A DNA stretch of 64,000 bases from Pseudomonas thermotolerans DSM 14292 (GTDB taxonomy: Bacteria; Pseudomonadota; Gammaproteobacteria; Pseudomonadales; Pseudomonadaceae): positions 1 through 64,000 of the forward strand of contig NZ_KB822608.1 of NCBI RefSeq assembly GCF_000364625.1. The letters run 5' to 3'. Below, piece by piece: positions 29,463-39,400 of the stretch. The position numbers were made by a program, and so were the translations under genes. The notes beneath the pieces are model-generated. The model saw nothing but the letters and a program-made list of their open reading frames with translations, ran no database searches and was not told the DNA's origin. The first letter of the stretch is position 1. Every line of letters begins with the position of its first letter.

Positions 29463-30409
29463 GGTGCCTCCTGGTTGAGCGGGAAGAAGCAGCGCACCAT
29501 GCCCAGGCGGCTCGGCGCCAGCGCCGGGCGCTCGGCGCAGCGCGGCTGCGCGTAGGGGCAGCGTGGCGCCAGCAGGCAGCCGGCGGGCCGGTCGAAGCGT
29601 CCGGGGACCATCCCCGGCAGGCTGTGCAGGCGCGTCTGCCCGGGCTGCGGGATGGCCGCCAGCAGCGCCTCGCTGTAGGGATGGGCGGGAGCCTCGAAGA
29701 GCGCCGGCAGCGTGCCCAGCTCCACCGCCTGGCCGGCGTACATCACGCAGACCCGACGGGCGCTCTCGGCGACCACCGCCAGGTCGTGGCTGATCAGCAG
29801 CAGGGCCATGTCCTGCTCGCGCTGCAGGTCGAGCAGCAGGGCCATGATCTGCGCCTGGATGGTCACGTCCAGGGCAGTGGTCGGCTCGTCGGCGATCAGC
29901 AGGCGCGGTTCGCCGGCGATGGCCATGGCGATCGCCACGCGCTGCGCCATGCCGCCGGACAGCTGGTGCGGGTAGGCGTCCAGGCGTCGCGCGGCGGCGG
30001 GGATCTCCACCCGTTCGAGCAGCTCGGTGGCGCGCCGGCGCGCGGCCTTGCCCCGCAGGCCGAGGTGCTGGCGGAGCACTTCCTCGATCTGGAAGCCCAC
30101 GGTGTAGCTGGGATTGAGGGCGCTGGACGGGTCCTGGAATACCATGGCGATGTCCTTGCCGACGATCCGGCGCCGGGCGCGTGGCGTCAGGGCCAGCAGG
30201 TCCTGCCCAGCGAAGCGCAGGGCGTCGGCGCTGACCCGCCCGGGCGGGTCGATCAGGCCCATCAGCGCCAGCATGCTCACCGACTTGCCGGAGCCGGACT
30301 CGCCGACCACCGCCAGCACCTCGCCGGCCTCCAGGGACAGGTCGAGGCCGTCCACCACCGGCGGGCCGCCGAAGCTGACGCTGAGGTTGCGGATCTCCAG
30401 CAGGCTCAT
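29459..30409 (-). CDS. dppD: dipeptide ABC transporter ATP-binding protein (DppD/OppD type)
   Basis: First nucleotide-binding subunit, 316 residues when started at the ATG at 30409 ([13 protein letters not shown]). A reading that begins much further upstream covers the permease gene in another frame and is not real. Seen: Walker [33 protein letters not shown]; signature [15 protein letters not shown]; Walker [18 protein letters not shown]-terminal [15 protein letters not shown]ys cluster. Begins 56 bases after the dppC stop. Confidence 0.93.
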   Translation of the reverse strand: MSLLEIRNLSVSFGGPPVVDGLDLSLEAGEVLAVVGESGSGKSVSMLALMGLIDPPGRVSADALRFAGQDLLALTPRARRRIVGKDIAMVFQDPSSALNPSYTVGFQIEEVLRQHLGLRGKAARRRATELLERVEIPAAARRLDAYPHQLSGGMAQRVAIAMAIAGEPRLLIADEPTTALDVTIQAQIMALLLDLQREQDMALLLISHDLAVVAESARRVCVMYAGQAVELGTLPALFEAPAHPYSEALLAAIPQPGQTRLHSLPGMVPGRFDRPAGCLLAPRCPYAQPRCAERPALAPSRLGMVRCFFPLNQEAP

Positions 30410-30465
30410 CGTGGCAGGGCTCCTGGCCGGGCGAGGGTGAAATTCCGGTGCTTCATCTGCCCACC

Positions 30466-31347
30466 TCAGAGCCCGTTCTTCAGCTTTGGGTCCAGCGCGT
30501 CGCGCAGGCCGTCGCCGATCAGGTTGATGGCCAGCACGCTGAGCAGGATGGTCAGGCCGGGCAGGGTGACCACCCACCAGGCGCGTTCGATGTAGTCGCG
30601 CGCCGAGGCCAGCATGCTGCCCCATTCCGGAGTCGGCGGCTGCACGCCGAGGCCGAGGAAGCCCAGCGCCGCGGCATCGAGGATGGCCGCCGAGAAGCTC
30701 AGACTGGCCTGGATGATCAGCGGCGCCAGGCAGTTGGGCAGCACGCTGACGAACATCAGCCGCGGCAGGCGCGCGCCGGCCAGCCGCGCGGCGGTGACGT
30801 AGTCGCGCTCCAGCTCGCCGAGCACCGCGGCGCGGGTCAGGCGCACGTAGGCGGGGAGCGAGACGATGGCGATGGCGATCACCGTGTTGGCCAGCCCGGG
30901 GCCGAGGATGGCGACGATCGCCACGGCCAGCAGCAGCGCCGGCAGTGCCAGCATCACGTCCATGGCGCGCATGATCGGCGGTCCCAGGTGGCGTGGCGAG
31001 AAGCCGGCGATCAGACCCAGCAGCACCCCGGGGAGCAGAGCGAGGAGCACCGAGGCCAGGCCGATCAGCAGGGACAGGCGGGCGCCGTGGATCAGCCGGG
31101 AGAGCAGGTCGCGGCCCAGTTCGTCGGTGCCCAGCGGGAAGCGCCACTGGCCGCCGTCCAGCCAGGCCGGCGGGCTGAGCAGGGCGTCGCGGAACTGCTG
31201 GCTGGGGTCGTGGGGCGCCAGCCAGGGGGCGCAGAGCGCGCAGACCAGCACCAGCAGCATGAACGCCAGGCCGCCAAGGGCGCCTTTGTTGCGCCGGAAG
31301 GTCTGCCAGAATTCGCCCAGCGGCGAGGGGGAGGACGCGTTCATCAT
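30466..31347 (-). CDS. dppC: dipeptide ABC transporter permease (DppC type)
   Basis: Inner-membrane permease of 293 residues with six predicted helices; the first follows [20 protein letters not shown]. Seen: [22 protein letters not shown] typical for DppC/OppC, and the EAA-loop region [20 protein letters not shown] that contacts the ATPases, followed by [19 protein letters not shown]. Start at 31347 overlaps the dppB stop within ATGATGA; a second in-frame Met follows immediately. Confidence 0.94.
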   Translation of the reverse strand: MMNASSPSPLGEFWQTFRRNKGALGGLAFMLLVLVCALCAPWLAPHDPSQQFRDALLSPPAWLDGGQWRFPLGTDELGRDLLSRLIHGARLSLLIGLASVLLALLPGVLLGLIAGFSPRHLGPPIMRAMDVMLALPALLLAVAIVAILGPGLANTVIAIAIVSLPAYVRLTRAAVLGELERDYVTAARLAGARLPRLMFVSVLPNCLAPLIIQASLSFSAAILDAAALGFLGLGVQPPTPEWGSMLASARDYIERAWWVVTLPGLTILLSVLAINLIGDGLRDALDPKLKNGL

Positions 31348-32354
31348 CGGGCGTGCCTGATGCGCGGGTTGACCAGCCCGTAGAGCAGGTCGACGGTGAA
31401 GTTGACCAGGATCACCAGTGCGGCGATCAATAGGATGCCGTTCTGCACCACCGGGTAGTCGCGGGCGGCGATGGATTCGATCAGCCACTTGCCGATCCCC
31501 GGCCAGGAGAAGATGGTCTCGGTGAGCACCGCGCCGGAGAGCAGGGTGCCGACCTGCAGGCCGAATACCGTGAGCACCGGGATCAGCGCGTTGCGCAGGC
31601 CGTGGACGAACACCACCCGGGCCGGTGACAGGCCCTTGGCTCGGGCGGTGCGGATGTAGTCCTCGCGCAGCACTTCGAGCATCGCCGAGCGGGTCATGCG
31701 GGCGATCACCGCCAGGGGGATGGTGCCCAGCACTATGGCCGGCAGGATCAGGTGGCGCAGGGCGTCGAGGAAGGCGCCGTCCTCCTCGGAGAGCAGGCTG
31801 TCGACAAGCATGAAGCCGGTGTGCGGCTCGATGTCGTAGAGCAGGTCGATGCGCCCGGACACCGGGGTCCAGCCGAGACCCACGGAGACCAGGATCTGCA
31901 GCATCAGCCCCCACCAGAAGATCGGCATCGAGTAGCCGGTGAGCGACAGGCCCATGAGCACGCGGTCGAACCAGGAGTCGCGCTTCAGCGCGGCGATCAC
32001 CCCGGCCAGCACGCCGAGGACGCCGGCCAGCAGCAGGGCGGCGCAGGCCAGCTCCAGGGTGGCGGGGAACAGGGTGGTGAACTCGGCCCAGACGCTCTCC
32101 CCGGAACGGAACGACTGGCCGAGGTCGCCGCGCATCAGCTGGCCGAGGTAGGCCAGGTATTGGCGGTGCAGCGGCTGGTCGAGGCCGAGGCGCTGCATGG
32201 CCTCGGCATGGGCCTGGGGATCCAGATGCCGTTCGCCCATCATCACCTCCACCGGGTCGCCGGGGATCAGGCGGATCAGCGCGAAGGTCAGCAGGGTGAC
32301 GCCGAAGAAGGTCGGCAGCAGCAGGCCGAGGCGGCGGAGGAGGAAGGCCAGCAT
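31344..32354 (-). CDS. dppB: dipeptide ABC transporter permease (DppB type)
   Basis: Inner-membrane permease of 336 residues, six helices. Seen: N-terminal [31 protein letters not shown], typical of DppB/OppB/GsiC; EAA loop [46 protein letters not shown]. Four bases separate it from the binding-protein gene, so expression is coupled. Confidence 0.95.
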   Translation of the reverse strand: MLAFLLRRLGLLLPTFFGVTLLTFALIRLIPGDPVEVMMGERHLDPQAHAEAMQRLGLDQPLHRQYLAYLGQLMRGDLGQSFRSGESVWAEFTTLFPATLELACAALLLAGVLGVLAGVIAALKRDSWFDRVLMGLSLTGYSMPIFWWGLMLQILVSVGLGWTPVSGRIDLLYDIEPHTGFMLVDSLLSEEDGAFLDALRHLILPAIVLGTIPLAVIARMTRSAMLEVLREDYIRTARAKGLSPARVVFVHGLRNALIPVLTVFGLQVGTLLSGAVLTETIFSWPGIGKWLIESIAARDYPVVQNGILLIAALVILVNFTVDLLYGLVNPRIRHAR

Positions 32355-32358
32355 GGGA

Positions 32359-33957
32359 TCAGTCCAGCTCCACGCGGGCGAAGTTGTTGGAACCCAGCGG
32401 GCTGAGCTGGAAGCCGCGGACGTTGCTGCGGGTCAGGCCGAACTGCTTGGGATAGGCCAGCGGGATCCACGGCGCCTGGGCGTGGAAGATCGCCAGCGCC
32501 TCGCGGTACAGCGCGGCGCGCCGCTCCGGCTCGCTGATCCGGCGGGCCTCGCGGATCAGCTGGTCGAACCTCTCGTGGCACCAGCCGGCCAGGTTCTCTC
32601 CGGAGGCCGCCGCGGCGCAGGACAGGTTGGGGGTGAGGAAGTTGTCCGGATCGCCGTTGTCGCCGGCCCAGCCCATGAACACCAGGTCGTGCTCGCCGGC
32701 CTTGGCGCGCTTGATCAGTTCGCCCCATTCGTAGACGCGGATCTCCGCGTCGATGCCCACCGCCCGGAGGTCGGCCTGCAGCATCTGCGCGCCGATGCCC
32801 GGGTTAGGGTTGGTCGGCCCGCCGCCGGGGCGGGTCCAGATGCTCAGCTTCTGGCCTTCTGGCACGCCGGCCTTGCGCAGCAGGGCGCGGGCGCGCTGGG
32901 GATCGTGCGGCCAGGCCTTCAGCTCCGGGTTCTGGCCCCAGAGGGTCGGCGGATAGGGCGCCAGCGCCGGTCTGGCGTTGCCCTCGCCGTACTGGGCGCG
33001 CAGGTAGGAGGCCTTGTCGAAGGCTAGGTTGAGCGCCTGGCGCACCCGCACGTCATCGAGCGGCGGATGCCGGGTGTTGATGGCGAGATAGGCGACCAGC
33101 AGGGAATCCAGCTCCAGCACCCGGAGGTTCGGATCCTCGCGCAGCCGGGAGATGTCGGTGGGCCGCGGGTAGACGGCGATCTGGCAGTCGCCGGCCTTGA
33201 TCTTCTGCACCCGAACGTTGGGGTCGGGGGTGATGCTGAAGATCAGCCGCCTGAGCCTGGGTGCGCCGGCCCAGTAGTCGGGGTTGGCGACGAAGCGCAC
33301 TTGGGCGTCCTTGGCGTAGCGCTGGAACACGAAGGGCCCGGTGCCCACCGGCAGGCTGTTGAGCTGTGCCGGCTTGCCGGCGGCGAGCAGTTGGGCGGCG
33401 TACTCGGCGGAGTAGATGGAGGCGAAGCCCATCGCCAGGTTGGCCAGGAAGGGCGCCTCGGGGTGGCGCAGCACGAAGCGCACGCGGTGCTCGTCGAGCC
33501 GGTCGATGCGCTCGATCAGCTCGGCCATGCCCATCGCCTCGGCATAGGGGAAGCCGCGCGGCGACAGCCTATGCCAGGGATGCTCGGGGTCGAGCTGGCG
33601 CTGGAAGCTCCACAGTACGTCGTCGGCGTTGAACTCACGGCTCAGGGTGAAGCCGGGCACCTGGTGGAAGCGTACCCCGCGGCGCAGGTTGAAGGTGTAG
33701 CTGCGGCCATCGGCGCTGATCTCCCAACTCTCCGCCAGGGCCGGAACGATCCGCGTGCTGCCCGGCGCGAACTGCACCAGGCGCTCGTAGACCGTCTCGG
33801 CGGTGGCGTCGGCGGTGGTCGCCGCGGTGTACTGGACCAGGTCGAAGCCTTCCGGACTGGCCTCGGTGCAGACCACCAGACTGTCCCGGGCGGCGAGTGC
33901 CTGACCGCCGAGCAGCAGGGCAGGGAGCAGGGCGAGCAGGGGCAGGGGGTGCAGCAT
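32359..33957 (-). CDS. dppA: periplasmic dipeptide-binding protein (SBP family 5)
   Basis: Solute receptor of the importer, 532 residues, with a cleavable signal peptide ending about LLGGQALAA (residue 22). Seen: LVVCTEASPEGFDLVQYTAATTADATAETVYERLV, the start of the mature domain as in Pseudomonas DppA proteins; PALAESWEISADGRSYTFNLRRGVRFH; the family-wide FNADDVLWSFQR; and VRVYEWGELIKRAKAGEHDLVFMGWAGDNGDPDNF near the C-terminus. Ligand is probably di- or oligopeptides, although some relatives bind haem or glutathione. It heads the operon. Confidence 0.93.
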   Translation of the reverse strand: MLHPLPLLALLPALLLGGQALAARDSLVVCTEASPEGFDLVQYTAATTADATAETVYERLVQFAPGSTRIVPALAESWEISADGRSYTFNLRRGVRFHQVPGFTLSREFNADDVLWSFQRQLDPEHPWHRLSPRGFPYAEAMGMAELIERIDRLDEHRVRFVLRHPEAPFLANLAMGFASIYSAEYAAQLLAAGKPAQLNSLPVGTGPFVFQRYAKDAQVRFVANPDYWAGAPRLRRLIFSITPDPNVRVQKIKAGDCQIAVYPRPTDISRLREDPNLRVLELDSLLVAYLAINTRHPPLDDVRVRQALNLAFDKASYLRAQYGEGNARPALAPYPPTLWGQNPELKAWPHDPQRARALLRKAGVPEGQKLSIWTRPGGGPTNPNPGIGAQMLQADLRAVGIDAEIRVYEWGELIKRAKAGEHDLVFMGWAGDNGDPDNFLTPNLSCAAAASGENLAGWCHERFDQLIREARRISEPERRAALYREALAIFHAQAPWIPLAYPKQFGLTRSNVRGFQLSPLGSNNFARVELD

Positions 33958-33987
33958 GGGGTTCCATCCGGAGGTCTCGGGTGACCC

Positions 33988-34017
33988 ATCCTAGGCGGCG
34001 AGGGGGTGGTTGGGCAA
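33988..34017 (-). promoter_or_regulatory. candidate promoter of the dpp operon
   Basis: On the minus strand TTGCCC (34012-34017) and TAGGAT (33988-33993) are 18 bases apart, about 31 bases before the dppA start. Moderate match. Confidence 0.4.
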
Positions 34018-34037
34018 TGCGCCGGATCGCTTGCGGG

Positions 34038-34092
34038 CCTCTGCGCAGGGCCTTGCGCAGAGGTCGCCCCGGGCCGCCGTGCAGCCCGGGGC
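34038..34092. repeat. two consecutive GC-rich hairpins between mexI-like gene and dppA
   Basis: First hairpin: CCTCTGCGCA (34038-34047) with TGCGCAGAGG (34054-34063). Second: GCCCCGGGC (34066-34074) with GCCCGGGGC (34084-34092). They lie immediately after the efflux-pump stop on the minus strand. Neither has a T-tract, but the double hairpin is well placed to end or protect the efflux mRNA. Confidence 0.6.
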
Positions 34093-34099
34093 GGGTGGT

Positions 34100-37000
34100 T
34101 CAGGCCGGCTGTACCTCGGCCTGCGGCTGCGGCGCCTTCTGGTCCGGACGGGCCAGCAGGGTATAGACGCAGGGCAGCACGAACAGGGTGAACAGGGTGC
34201 CGACGCTCATTCCGGTGGCGATCACCAGGCCGATGTCGAAGCGGCTCACCGCGCCGGCGCCGGTGGCGAGGAGCAGCGGCACCATGCCGAACACCATGGC
34301 TGCGGTGGTCATCAGCACCGGGCGCAGGCGGATCGCCGCGGCTTCCTCGATGGCCTCGCGCAGCGGGCGACCCTGGCGGCGCAGCTGATTGGCGAACTCG
34401 ACGATTAGGATGCCGTGCTTGCTGATCAGGCCGATCAGGGTCACCAGACCCACCTGGGTGTAGATGTTCATGCTGGACACGCCGAGGAACAGCGGCACCA
34501 GGGCGCCGCACACCGACAGCGGCACGGTGATCAGGATCACCAGCGGATCGCGGAAGCTCTCGAACTGCGCGGCGAGGACCAGGAAGATGATCGCCAGGGC
34601 CAGGCCGAAGGTGACGTACAGCGCGCTGCCTTCCTGCACGTACTGGCGCGAGGCGCCGGCGTAGTCGAAGGCGAAGCCGCGCGGCGCTTCCTCGTGGGCG
34701 ATCCGGGTGACGGTGTCGATGGCCTCGCCCATGCTGACCACCGGGAAGCCCTCGATGATCGCCGAGTTGAGCTGCTGGAACTGCTTGAGGCGGGTCGGCC
34801 GGGCGCGGTCGCGGACGCTGATCAGGGTGGCCAGCGGCACCATCTGGCCGCTTTCGCTCTTCACGTAGTAGCTGTTCAGCCAGCCCGGATTGTCGCGGTA
34901 GGGCCGCTCCACCTGGGCGATCACCTTGTAGCTGCGGCCGTCGATGGTGAAGCGGTTGATCTCCCCCTCGCCGAGCAGGATCGCCAGGGTCGAGCCCAGG
35001 TCCTGCATGGACACGCCCATCTGTGCGGCCTTCTCGCGGTCGATGTCGACCACCACCTCGGGTTTGTCGAAGGCCAGGTCGATGTTCAGGAAGGCGAACT
35101 TGCCGGACGCCTCGGCGCGTGCCTTGATGCGTTCGGCCACCTGCAGCAGCGACTCGTAGTCGTTAGGGGTGTTGATCACGAACTGGAACGGCAGGCCCTC
35201 GCCGGTACCCGGCAGGGACGGCAGGTTGAAGCCGAAGATCTGCAGGCCGGGGATCTTCCGGTCGAGCTGCGCCTGCACCTCGGGAAGGATCTCCATCTGG
35301 CTGCGCTCGCGCTCGCTCCAGGGCTTGAGCAGGAAACCGCCGATGCCCGTCTGCACGCCATCGAAGCCGTTGATCTGGAACGACGAGTAGTATTCGGGGA
35401 AGCTCCTGAAGATCTCCAGAAACTGGTTGGTGTAGGCGTTCAGGTAGTCCAGGTTGGTGGGCTGCGGGGCGTTGGCGAAGAGGAACACCACGCCCTGGTC
35501 CTCCTCGGGGGCCAGTTCGCTCTGGGTGAAGCTGAGCAGCGCCGGGATCAGCAGGAGGACGATGGCGGCGAAGGTCAGCACCACCGGGCGGGTTTCCAGG
35601 GTACCGTGCAGGGCCCGCTGGTAGCGGCGCTTGAGGGCTTCGAAGAGCAGGTCGAGGCGATGCGCCAGGCCCGAGGGGTTCTCCTCGTGGCGCAGCAGCC
35701 GCGAGCACATCATCGGCGATAGGGTCAGGGCGACGACGCCGGAGATGATCACCGCGCCGGCCAGGGTCAGGGCGAACTCCTTGAACAGCGCCCCGGTCAG
35801 CCCCTCGAGGAAGCCGATGGGGGCATAGACCGCAGCGAGGGTGATGGTCATGGAGATCACCGGTACGGCGATCTCCCGGGCGCCTTCGATGGCTGCGTCG
35901 AACGGCGTCTTTCCTTCTTCGATATGGCGGTGGATGTTCTCCACCACCACGATGGCGTCGTCCACCACCAGGCCGATGGCCAGCACCATGGCCAGCAGGG
36001 TCAGCAGGTTGATGGAGTAGCCCATCACCTGCATGAAGAACAGCACACCGATCATCGACAGCGGGATGGTCACCACCGGGATCAGCACCGAGCGCAGTGC
36101 GCCGAGGAACAGGAAGACCACCACGATGACGATCAGCACCGCCTCGCCGAGGGTCTTGATCACCTCGTCGATGGATTCCTGGATGAACTCGGTGGCGTCG
36201 TAGGCGATGGCCACCTTGAGGTTGGGCGGCAGCTGCTGCTCCAGCTCCGGCAGGATGGCGCGCACCTCCTTGATGACGTCCAGCGGGTTGGCGGTCGGCG
36301 TGGCCTTGATGGCGATGTACACCGAGGGGATGCCGTCGAAGGAGTCGATGGAGTTGTAGCTTTCCGCCCCCATCTCCACCCGGGCGATGTCGCGCATCAG
36401 CACGCGGCGGTCGCCGGCGGTCTTCACCGGGATGGCGCCGAAGGCTTCCGGGGTCTTCAGGTCGGTGCTGGCGTTGATGCTGGTCACCACGTACTGGCCC
36501 TTCACCTCGCCGGCGGCGGAGAGGAAGTTGTACTTGCGCACCGCCTCGGCCACGTCGCTGGCGGTCACCCCGTAGGCGGCCATGCGCACCGGGTCCAGCC
36601 ACAGGCGCATGGCGAACACCTGGTTGCCGAGGATCTGCGCCTCGGCCATCCCCGGCAGGGTGGCCAGCTTGGGCTGGATGACCCGTGCCAGGTAGTCGGT
36701 GATCTGCGGGTTGGACAGCTCGTCGCTGTAGAAGCTGATGTACATCAGCGCCGAGGCGTCGGCCGCCTCCTTGGACAGCACAGGATCCTCGGCGTCCTGA
36801 GGCAGTTGGTTCTTCACCTCGTTGGCCTTGGCCAGCAGCTCGGTGAACAGCCGGTCGGTGTTGGCGCCGATGCGCGCGTAGATCTGGATCACCGAGACGT
36901 TCTGCTGGCTCGACGAGGTCATGTAGTCGATACCCTCGGCGCTGGCCAGGCTCTGTTGCAGCGGCTGGGTGATGTAGCCCTGGATGGTCTCGGCGTTGGC

Positions 37001-37159
37001 CCCGGGGTAGCTGGTGGTCACCGTGATCAGGGCGTTTTCCATCTGCGGGTACTGGCGGATCACCAGTTTGTTGAAGGCCTGCATGCCGAGCAGCACGATC
37101 AGCAGGCTGACCACGGTCGCCAGCACCGGGCGACGGATGAAGGGATCGGTGAAAGCCAT
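34100..37159 (-). CDS. RND multidrug efflux transporter, MexI-like
   Basis: Proton-driven inner-membrane pump of the HAE1 group, 1019 residues, twelve membrane helices and two large periplasmic loops. Seen: MAFTDPFIRRPVLATVVSLLIVLLG; SYPGANAETIQGYITQPLQQSLASAEGIDYM; the TM4 proton-relay pair in AIGLVVDDAIVVVEN; APEEDQGVVF; and C-terminal GLISKHGILIVEFANQLRR and AIRLRPVLMTTAAMVFGMVP. The wording is very close to what I recall of P. aeruginosa MexI (MexGHI-OpmD), more than to MexB. The adaptor gene precedes it by 68 bases. No MexG gene and no outer-membrane channel gene lie nearby, so a TolC-like channel encoded elsewhere must be used. Confidence 0.92.
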   Translation of the reverse strand: MAFTDPFIRRPVLATVVSLLIVLLGMQAFNKLVIRQYPQMENALITVTTSYPGANAETIQGYITQPLQQSLASAEGIDYMTSSSQQNVSVIQIYARIGANTDRLFTELLAKANEVKNQLPQDAEDPVLSKEAADASALMYISFYSDELSNPQITDYLARVIQPKLATLPGMAEAQILGNQVFAMRLWLDPVRMAAYGVTASDVAEAVRKYNFLSAAGEVKGQYVVTSINASTDLKTPEAFGAIPVKTAGDRRVLMRDIARVEMGAESYNSIDSFDGIPSVYIAIKATPTANPLDVIKEVRAILPELEQQLPPNLKVAIAYDATEFIQESIDEVIKTLGEAVLIVIVVVFLFLGALRSVLIPVVTIPLSMIGVLFFMQVMGYSINLLTLLAMVLAIGLVVDDAIVVVENIHRHIEEGKTPFDAAIEGAREIAVPVISMTITLAAVYAPIGFLEGLTGALFKEFALTLAGAVIISGVVALTLSPMMCSRLLRHEENPSGLAHRLDLLFEALKRRYQRALHGTLETRPVVLTFAAIVLLLIPALLSFTQSELAPEEDQGVVFLFANAPQPTNLDYLNAYTNQFLEIFRSFPEYYSSFQINGFDGVQTGIGGFLLKPWSERERSQMEILPEVQAQLDRKIPGLQIFGFNLPSLPGTGEGLPFQFVINTPNDYESLLQVAERIKARAEASGKFAFLNIDLAFDKPEVVVDIDREKAAQMGVSMQDLGSTLAILLGEGEINRFTIDGRSYKVIAQVERPYRDNPGWLNSYYVKSESGQMVPLATLISVRDRARPTRLKQFQQLNSAIIEGFPVVSMGEAIDTVTRIAHEEAPRGFAFDYAGASRQYVQEGSALYVTFGLALAIIFLVLAAQFESFRDPLVILITVPLSVCGALVPLFLGVSSMNIYTQVGLVTLIGLISKHGILIVEFANQLRRQGRPLREAIEEAAAIRLRPVLMTTAAMVFGMVPLLLATGAGAVSRFDIGLVIATGMSVGTLFTLFVLPCVYTLLARPDQKAPQPQAEVQPA

Positions 37160-37227
37160 GGCGGTTTCCTTGGCGGTCTCTCAGCAATGGCGCGGCCGCT
37201 GAGCGGGCGCGCGCCGAGCGGCCGGGG

Positions 37228-38379
37228 TTAGTTGCCTGCGGGTTGCCTGTCCGGCTCGAGCTTCAGCGTGCGGTCCTCGACGATGGCCACTCGGGCGCCG
37301 TTGTCCAGCTTCAACTGGCCGGAAGTGACCACCTGCTCGCCGGGTGCCAGCCCCTTGAGGATCACCACCCAGCCGCCGCGCCGCGGACCGGTCTCGACGA
37401 AACGGCGCTGCACCTGCAACTGCGGCTCGTCCTGGTCGTCTTTCTGCACCTCGCCACTGTCGTCCTTGACCGGCTCGATCACGTACACCGAGTTGCCGTA
37501 CAGGGTGTAGGTGATGGCGGTTTCCGGCACCACCACGCGCCGCGGCGCCTCGGGCAGCAGCACCTCGAGGTTGGCGAACATGCCCGGCAACAGCTTGTCG
37601 TCGGGGTTCGGCAGCATGGCGCGGACCTGCACGTTGCGGGTCGCCTCGTCCACCTTCGGGTTGATCGCGCCGATGCGGCCCTCGAACACCTCGCCCGGGT
37701 AGGCGGCGACGCTGACCGCCACCTTCTGGCCGACCGACAGCCTGGGTACCGCCTGCTCGGGCAGATGGAAGTCGACGTAGAGGGTCGACAGGTCCTGCAG
37801 GGTGGCGATCACCGTGCCGGAGGCCAAGTAGTCACCGACGTCCACCTGGCGGATGCCGATGGTCCCGGAGAAGGGCGCGAGGATGCGCTTCTTGTCCAGC
37901 ATGGCCTTGAGCTGGGCGACGGTGCCGGTGTTCTTCTGCAGCTGGGCGGCCAGGCGGTCGAAGTCGCTCTTGGAGATCATCTGCCTGCTGACCAGGCTGC
38001 GGCCGCGCTCGAACTCCACGCGGGACAGGCTGAGGTCGGCCTCGGCGGCCTCCAGGCTGGCCTGCTCCACCGAACCGTCCATCTGGATCAGCGGCTGGCC
38101 CTGGGTGACCTTCTGGCCGGACTGGAACAGCACGTCGCGCACGGTACCGGCGACCTCGACGGTCAGATCGATGCCCTGGGAGGCGGTAAGGGTACCGATG
38201 GCCGGCAGGCGTTCTTCCCAGGGGCGTTCCTCGGCGACGGCGGCGGACACGCTGATGGCCGGGCGTGGCGCGGAGAACTGCTGGATCTGCCGGTAGATCG
38301 AGAAGCCCTTGTAGCCTGCGAGGATCAGTACCACGAGGAGCACGACCCCCAGCATGACGAGCATGCGGCGAAGCAACAT
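37228..38379 (-). CDS. RND efflux periplasmic adaptor, MexH-like
   Basis: Membrane-fusion protein of 383 residues that links the pump to an outer-membrane channel. Seen: an N-terminal membrane anchor (MLVMLGVVLLVVLILAGY) and no Cys lipobox; lipoyl half-motif EVAGTVRDVLFQSGQKVTQGQPLIQMD; alpha-hairpin around residues 105-160; second half-motif RILAPFSGTIGIRQVDVGDYL; beta-barrel with RNVQVRAMLPNPDDKLLPGMFANLEV. First gene of the two-gene operon, preceded by a plausible promoter. No regulator gene is adjacent. Confidence 0.92.
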   Translation of the reverse strand: MLLRRMLVMLGVVLLVVLILAGYKGFSIYRQIQQFSAPRPAISVSAAVAEERPWEERLPAIGTLTASQGIDLTVEVAGTVRDVLFQSGQKVTQGQPLIQMDGSVEQASLEAAEADLSLSRVEFERGRSLVSRQMISKSDFDRLAAQLQKNTGTVAQLKAMLDKKRILAPFSGTIGIRQVDVGDYLASGTVIATLQDLSTLYVDFHLPEQAVPRLSVGQKVAVSVAAYPGEVFEGRIGAINPKVDEATRNVQVRAMLPNPDDKLLPGMFANLEVLLPEAPRRVVVPETAITYTLYGNSVYVIEPVKDDSGEVQKDDQDEPQLQVQRRFVETGPRRGGWVVILKGLAPGEQVVTSGQLKLDNGARVAIVEDRTLKLEPDRQPAGN

Positions 38380-38427
38380 ATTCCGGTTCCTTGGCGAGTG
38401 ATGAGCCTGGGAATAGGCGAAACGGGA

Positions 38428-38456
38428 ACCTTAGTACCAGCTGGGAGGCAAGTCAA
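38428..38456 (-). promoter_or_regulatory. candidate promoter of the efflux operon
   Basis: On the minus strand TTGACT (38451-38456, 5 of 6) and TAAGGT (38428-38433, 3 of 6) are 17 bases apart, 49 bases before the adaptor ATG. I see no SoxR-type palindrome here, although MexGHI of P. aeruginosa is under SoxR. Confidence 0.45.
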
Positions 38457-38572
38457 AGGCAAAACGGGAGAAAAATCGAACGGCATATTTCCGCGGAAGC
38501 CGCGTCGCACGGACCTTCCGGGATGGGAAAACGGTCCTCCGCGAGTGGGGCGACAGGGCTGGGCCGGGGCAG

Positions 38573-38607
38573 AAAAAACGCCGCTCGGTGCGTGCACCGG
38601 CGGCGTT
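38573..38607 (-). terminator. Rho-independent terminator of the SDR gene
   Basis: Two stacked stems, AACGCCGC (38577-38584) with GCGGCGTT (38600-38607) and inner CGGTGC (38586-38591) with GCACCG (38594-38599); on the minus strand this is followed by a run of T (38573-38578). Confidence 0.85.
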
Positions 38608-38641
38608 TGGGAGCGGGCAGGGGGCCGTCCTGGGAGCGGCC

Positions 38642-39400
38642 TTACAGGCGCAGGCCGCCGTCCAGCTCCAGGACGCGGCCGGTGAAGTAGTCGTTCTCCA
38701 GAATGTAGGCCACCGAGTGGGCGATCTCCTGCGGCTTGCCGAGGCGGCGCAGCGGGATGCCGGCGGTCATCTTCTCCAGGGCTTCCGGTTTCATGGCGGC
38801 GAGTATCTCGGTCTCGATGAAGCCGGGGGCCACGCAGCCGACGCGGATGCCGTAGCGTGCCAGCTCCTTGGCCCAGACCACGGTGTCGGCGGCGACACCG
38901 GCCTTGGCCGCGGAGTAGTTGGCCTGGCCCATGTTGCCGGCGCGGGAGATGGAGGAGATGTTGACGATCGCGCCCTGGGTCTTCTGCTCGATCATCTTCG
39001 CCGCCACCTCGCGGGTGCAGAGGAACACGCCGGTCAGGTTGACGTCGATCACGGCCTGCCACTGGGCCAGGCTCATCTTGCTCAGCTCGCCGTCCTTGAC
39101 CTTGATGGTCAGGCCGTCGCGGATGATCCCGGCGTTGTTGACCAGGCCGTGGATGGCGCCGAAGTCCTCGGCGATCTGCGCCACGGTGGCAACCACCTGC
39201 TCCTCGTTGGCGACGTTGCAGATGTAGGCACGGGCTTCGCTGCCGGCGGCCTGGCAGAGGCCGACGGTCTCGTCGAGGCGCTCCTGGTTGAGGTCCACCA
39301 GGGCCAGTTTGGCGCCCTTGGCGGCCAGGTGCTCGGCCATGGCGCGGCCCAGGCCCTGGCCGCCGCCGGTGATGATGATGACTTTGTCTTGCAGTTGCAT
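38642..39400 (-). CDS. short-chain dehydrogenase/reductase, FabG-like
   Basis: NAD(P)-dependent oxidoreductase of 252 residues, probably cytosolic. Seen: cofactor motif TGGGQGLGRAMAEHL near residue 10; LVNNAGI near 85; catalytic Ser in NISSISRAG and the YSAAKAGV motif with active Tyr and Lys near 160; and a C-terminal GRVLELDGGLRL typical of 3-oxoacyl-ACP reductases. It is not in a fatty-acid cluster, so the physiological substrate is uncertain. Divergent from the HugZ-like gene, which matches the order near groESL in P. aeruginosa. Confidence 0.9.
   Translation of the reverse strand: MQLQDKVIIITGGGQGLGRAMAEHLAAKGAKLALVDLNQERLDETVGLCQAAGSEARAYICNVANEEQVVATVAQIAEDFGAIHGLVNNAGIIRDGLTIKVKDGELSKMSLAQWQAVIDVNLTGVFLCTREVAAKMIEQKTQGAIVNISSISRAGNMGQANYSAAKAGVAADTVVWAKELARYGIRVGCVAPGFIETEILAAMKPEALEKMTAGIPLRRLGKPQEIAHSVAYILENDYFTGRVLELDGGLRL

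Noticed and set aside
30466..31914. Fused 482-codon permease reading starting at 31914
   Set aside because: The extra N-terminal part is an out-of-frame reading of dppB; the conserved DppC start is at 31347 in an overlap with the dppB stop.
35163..37187. 674-codon second frame on the minus strand
   Set aside because: Overlaps the pump gene in another frame; it is Arg/Gly/Pro/Ala-rich without membrane segments.
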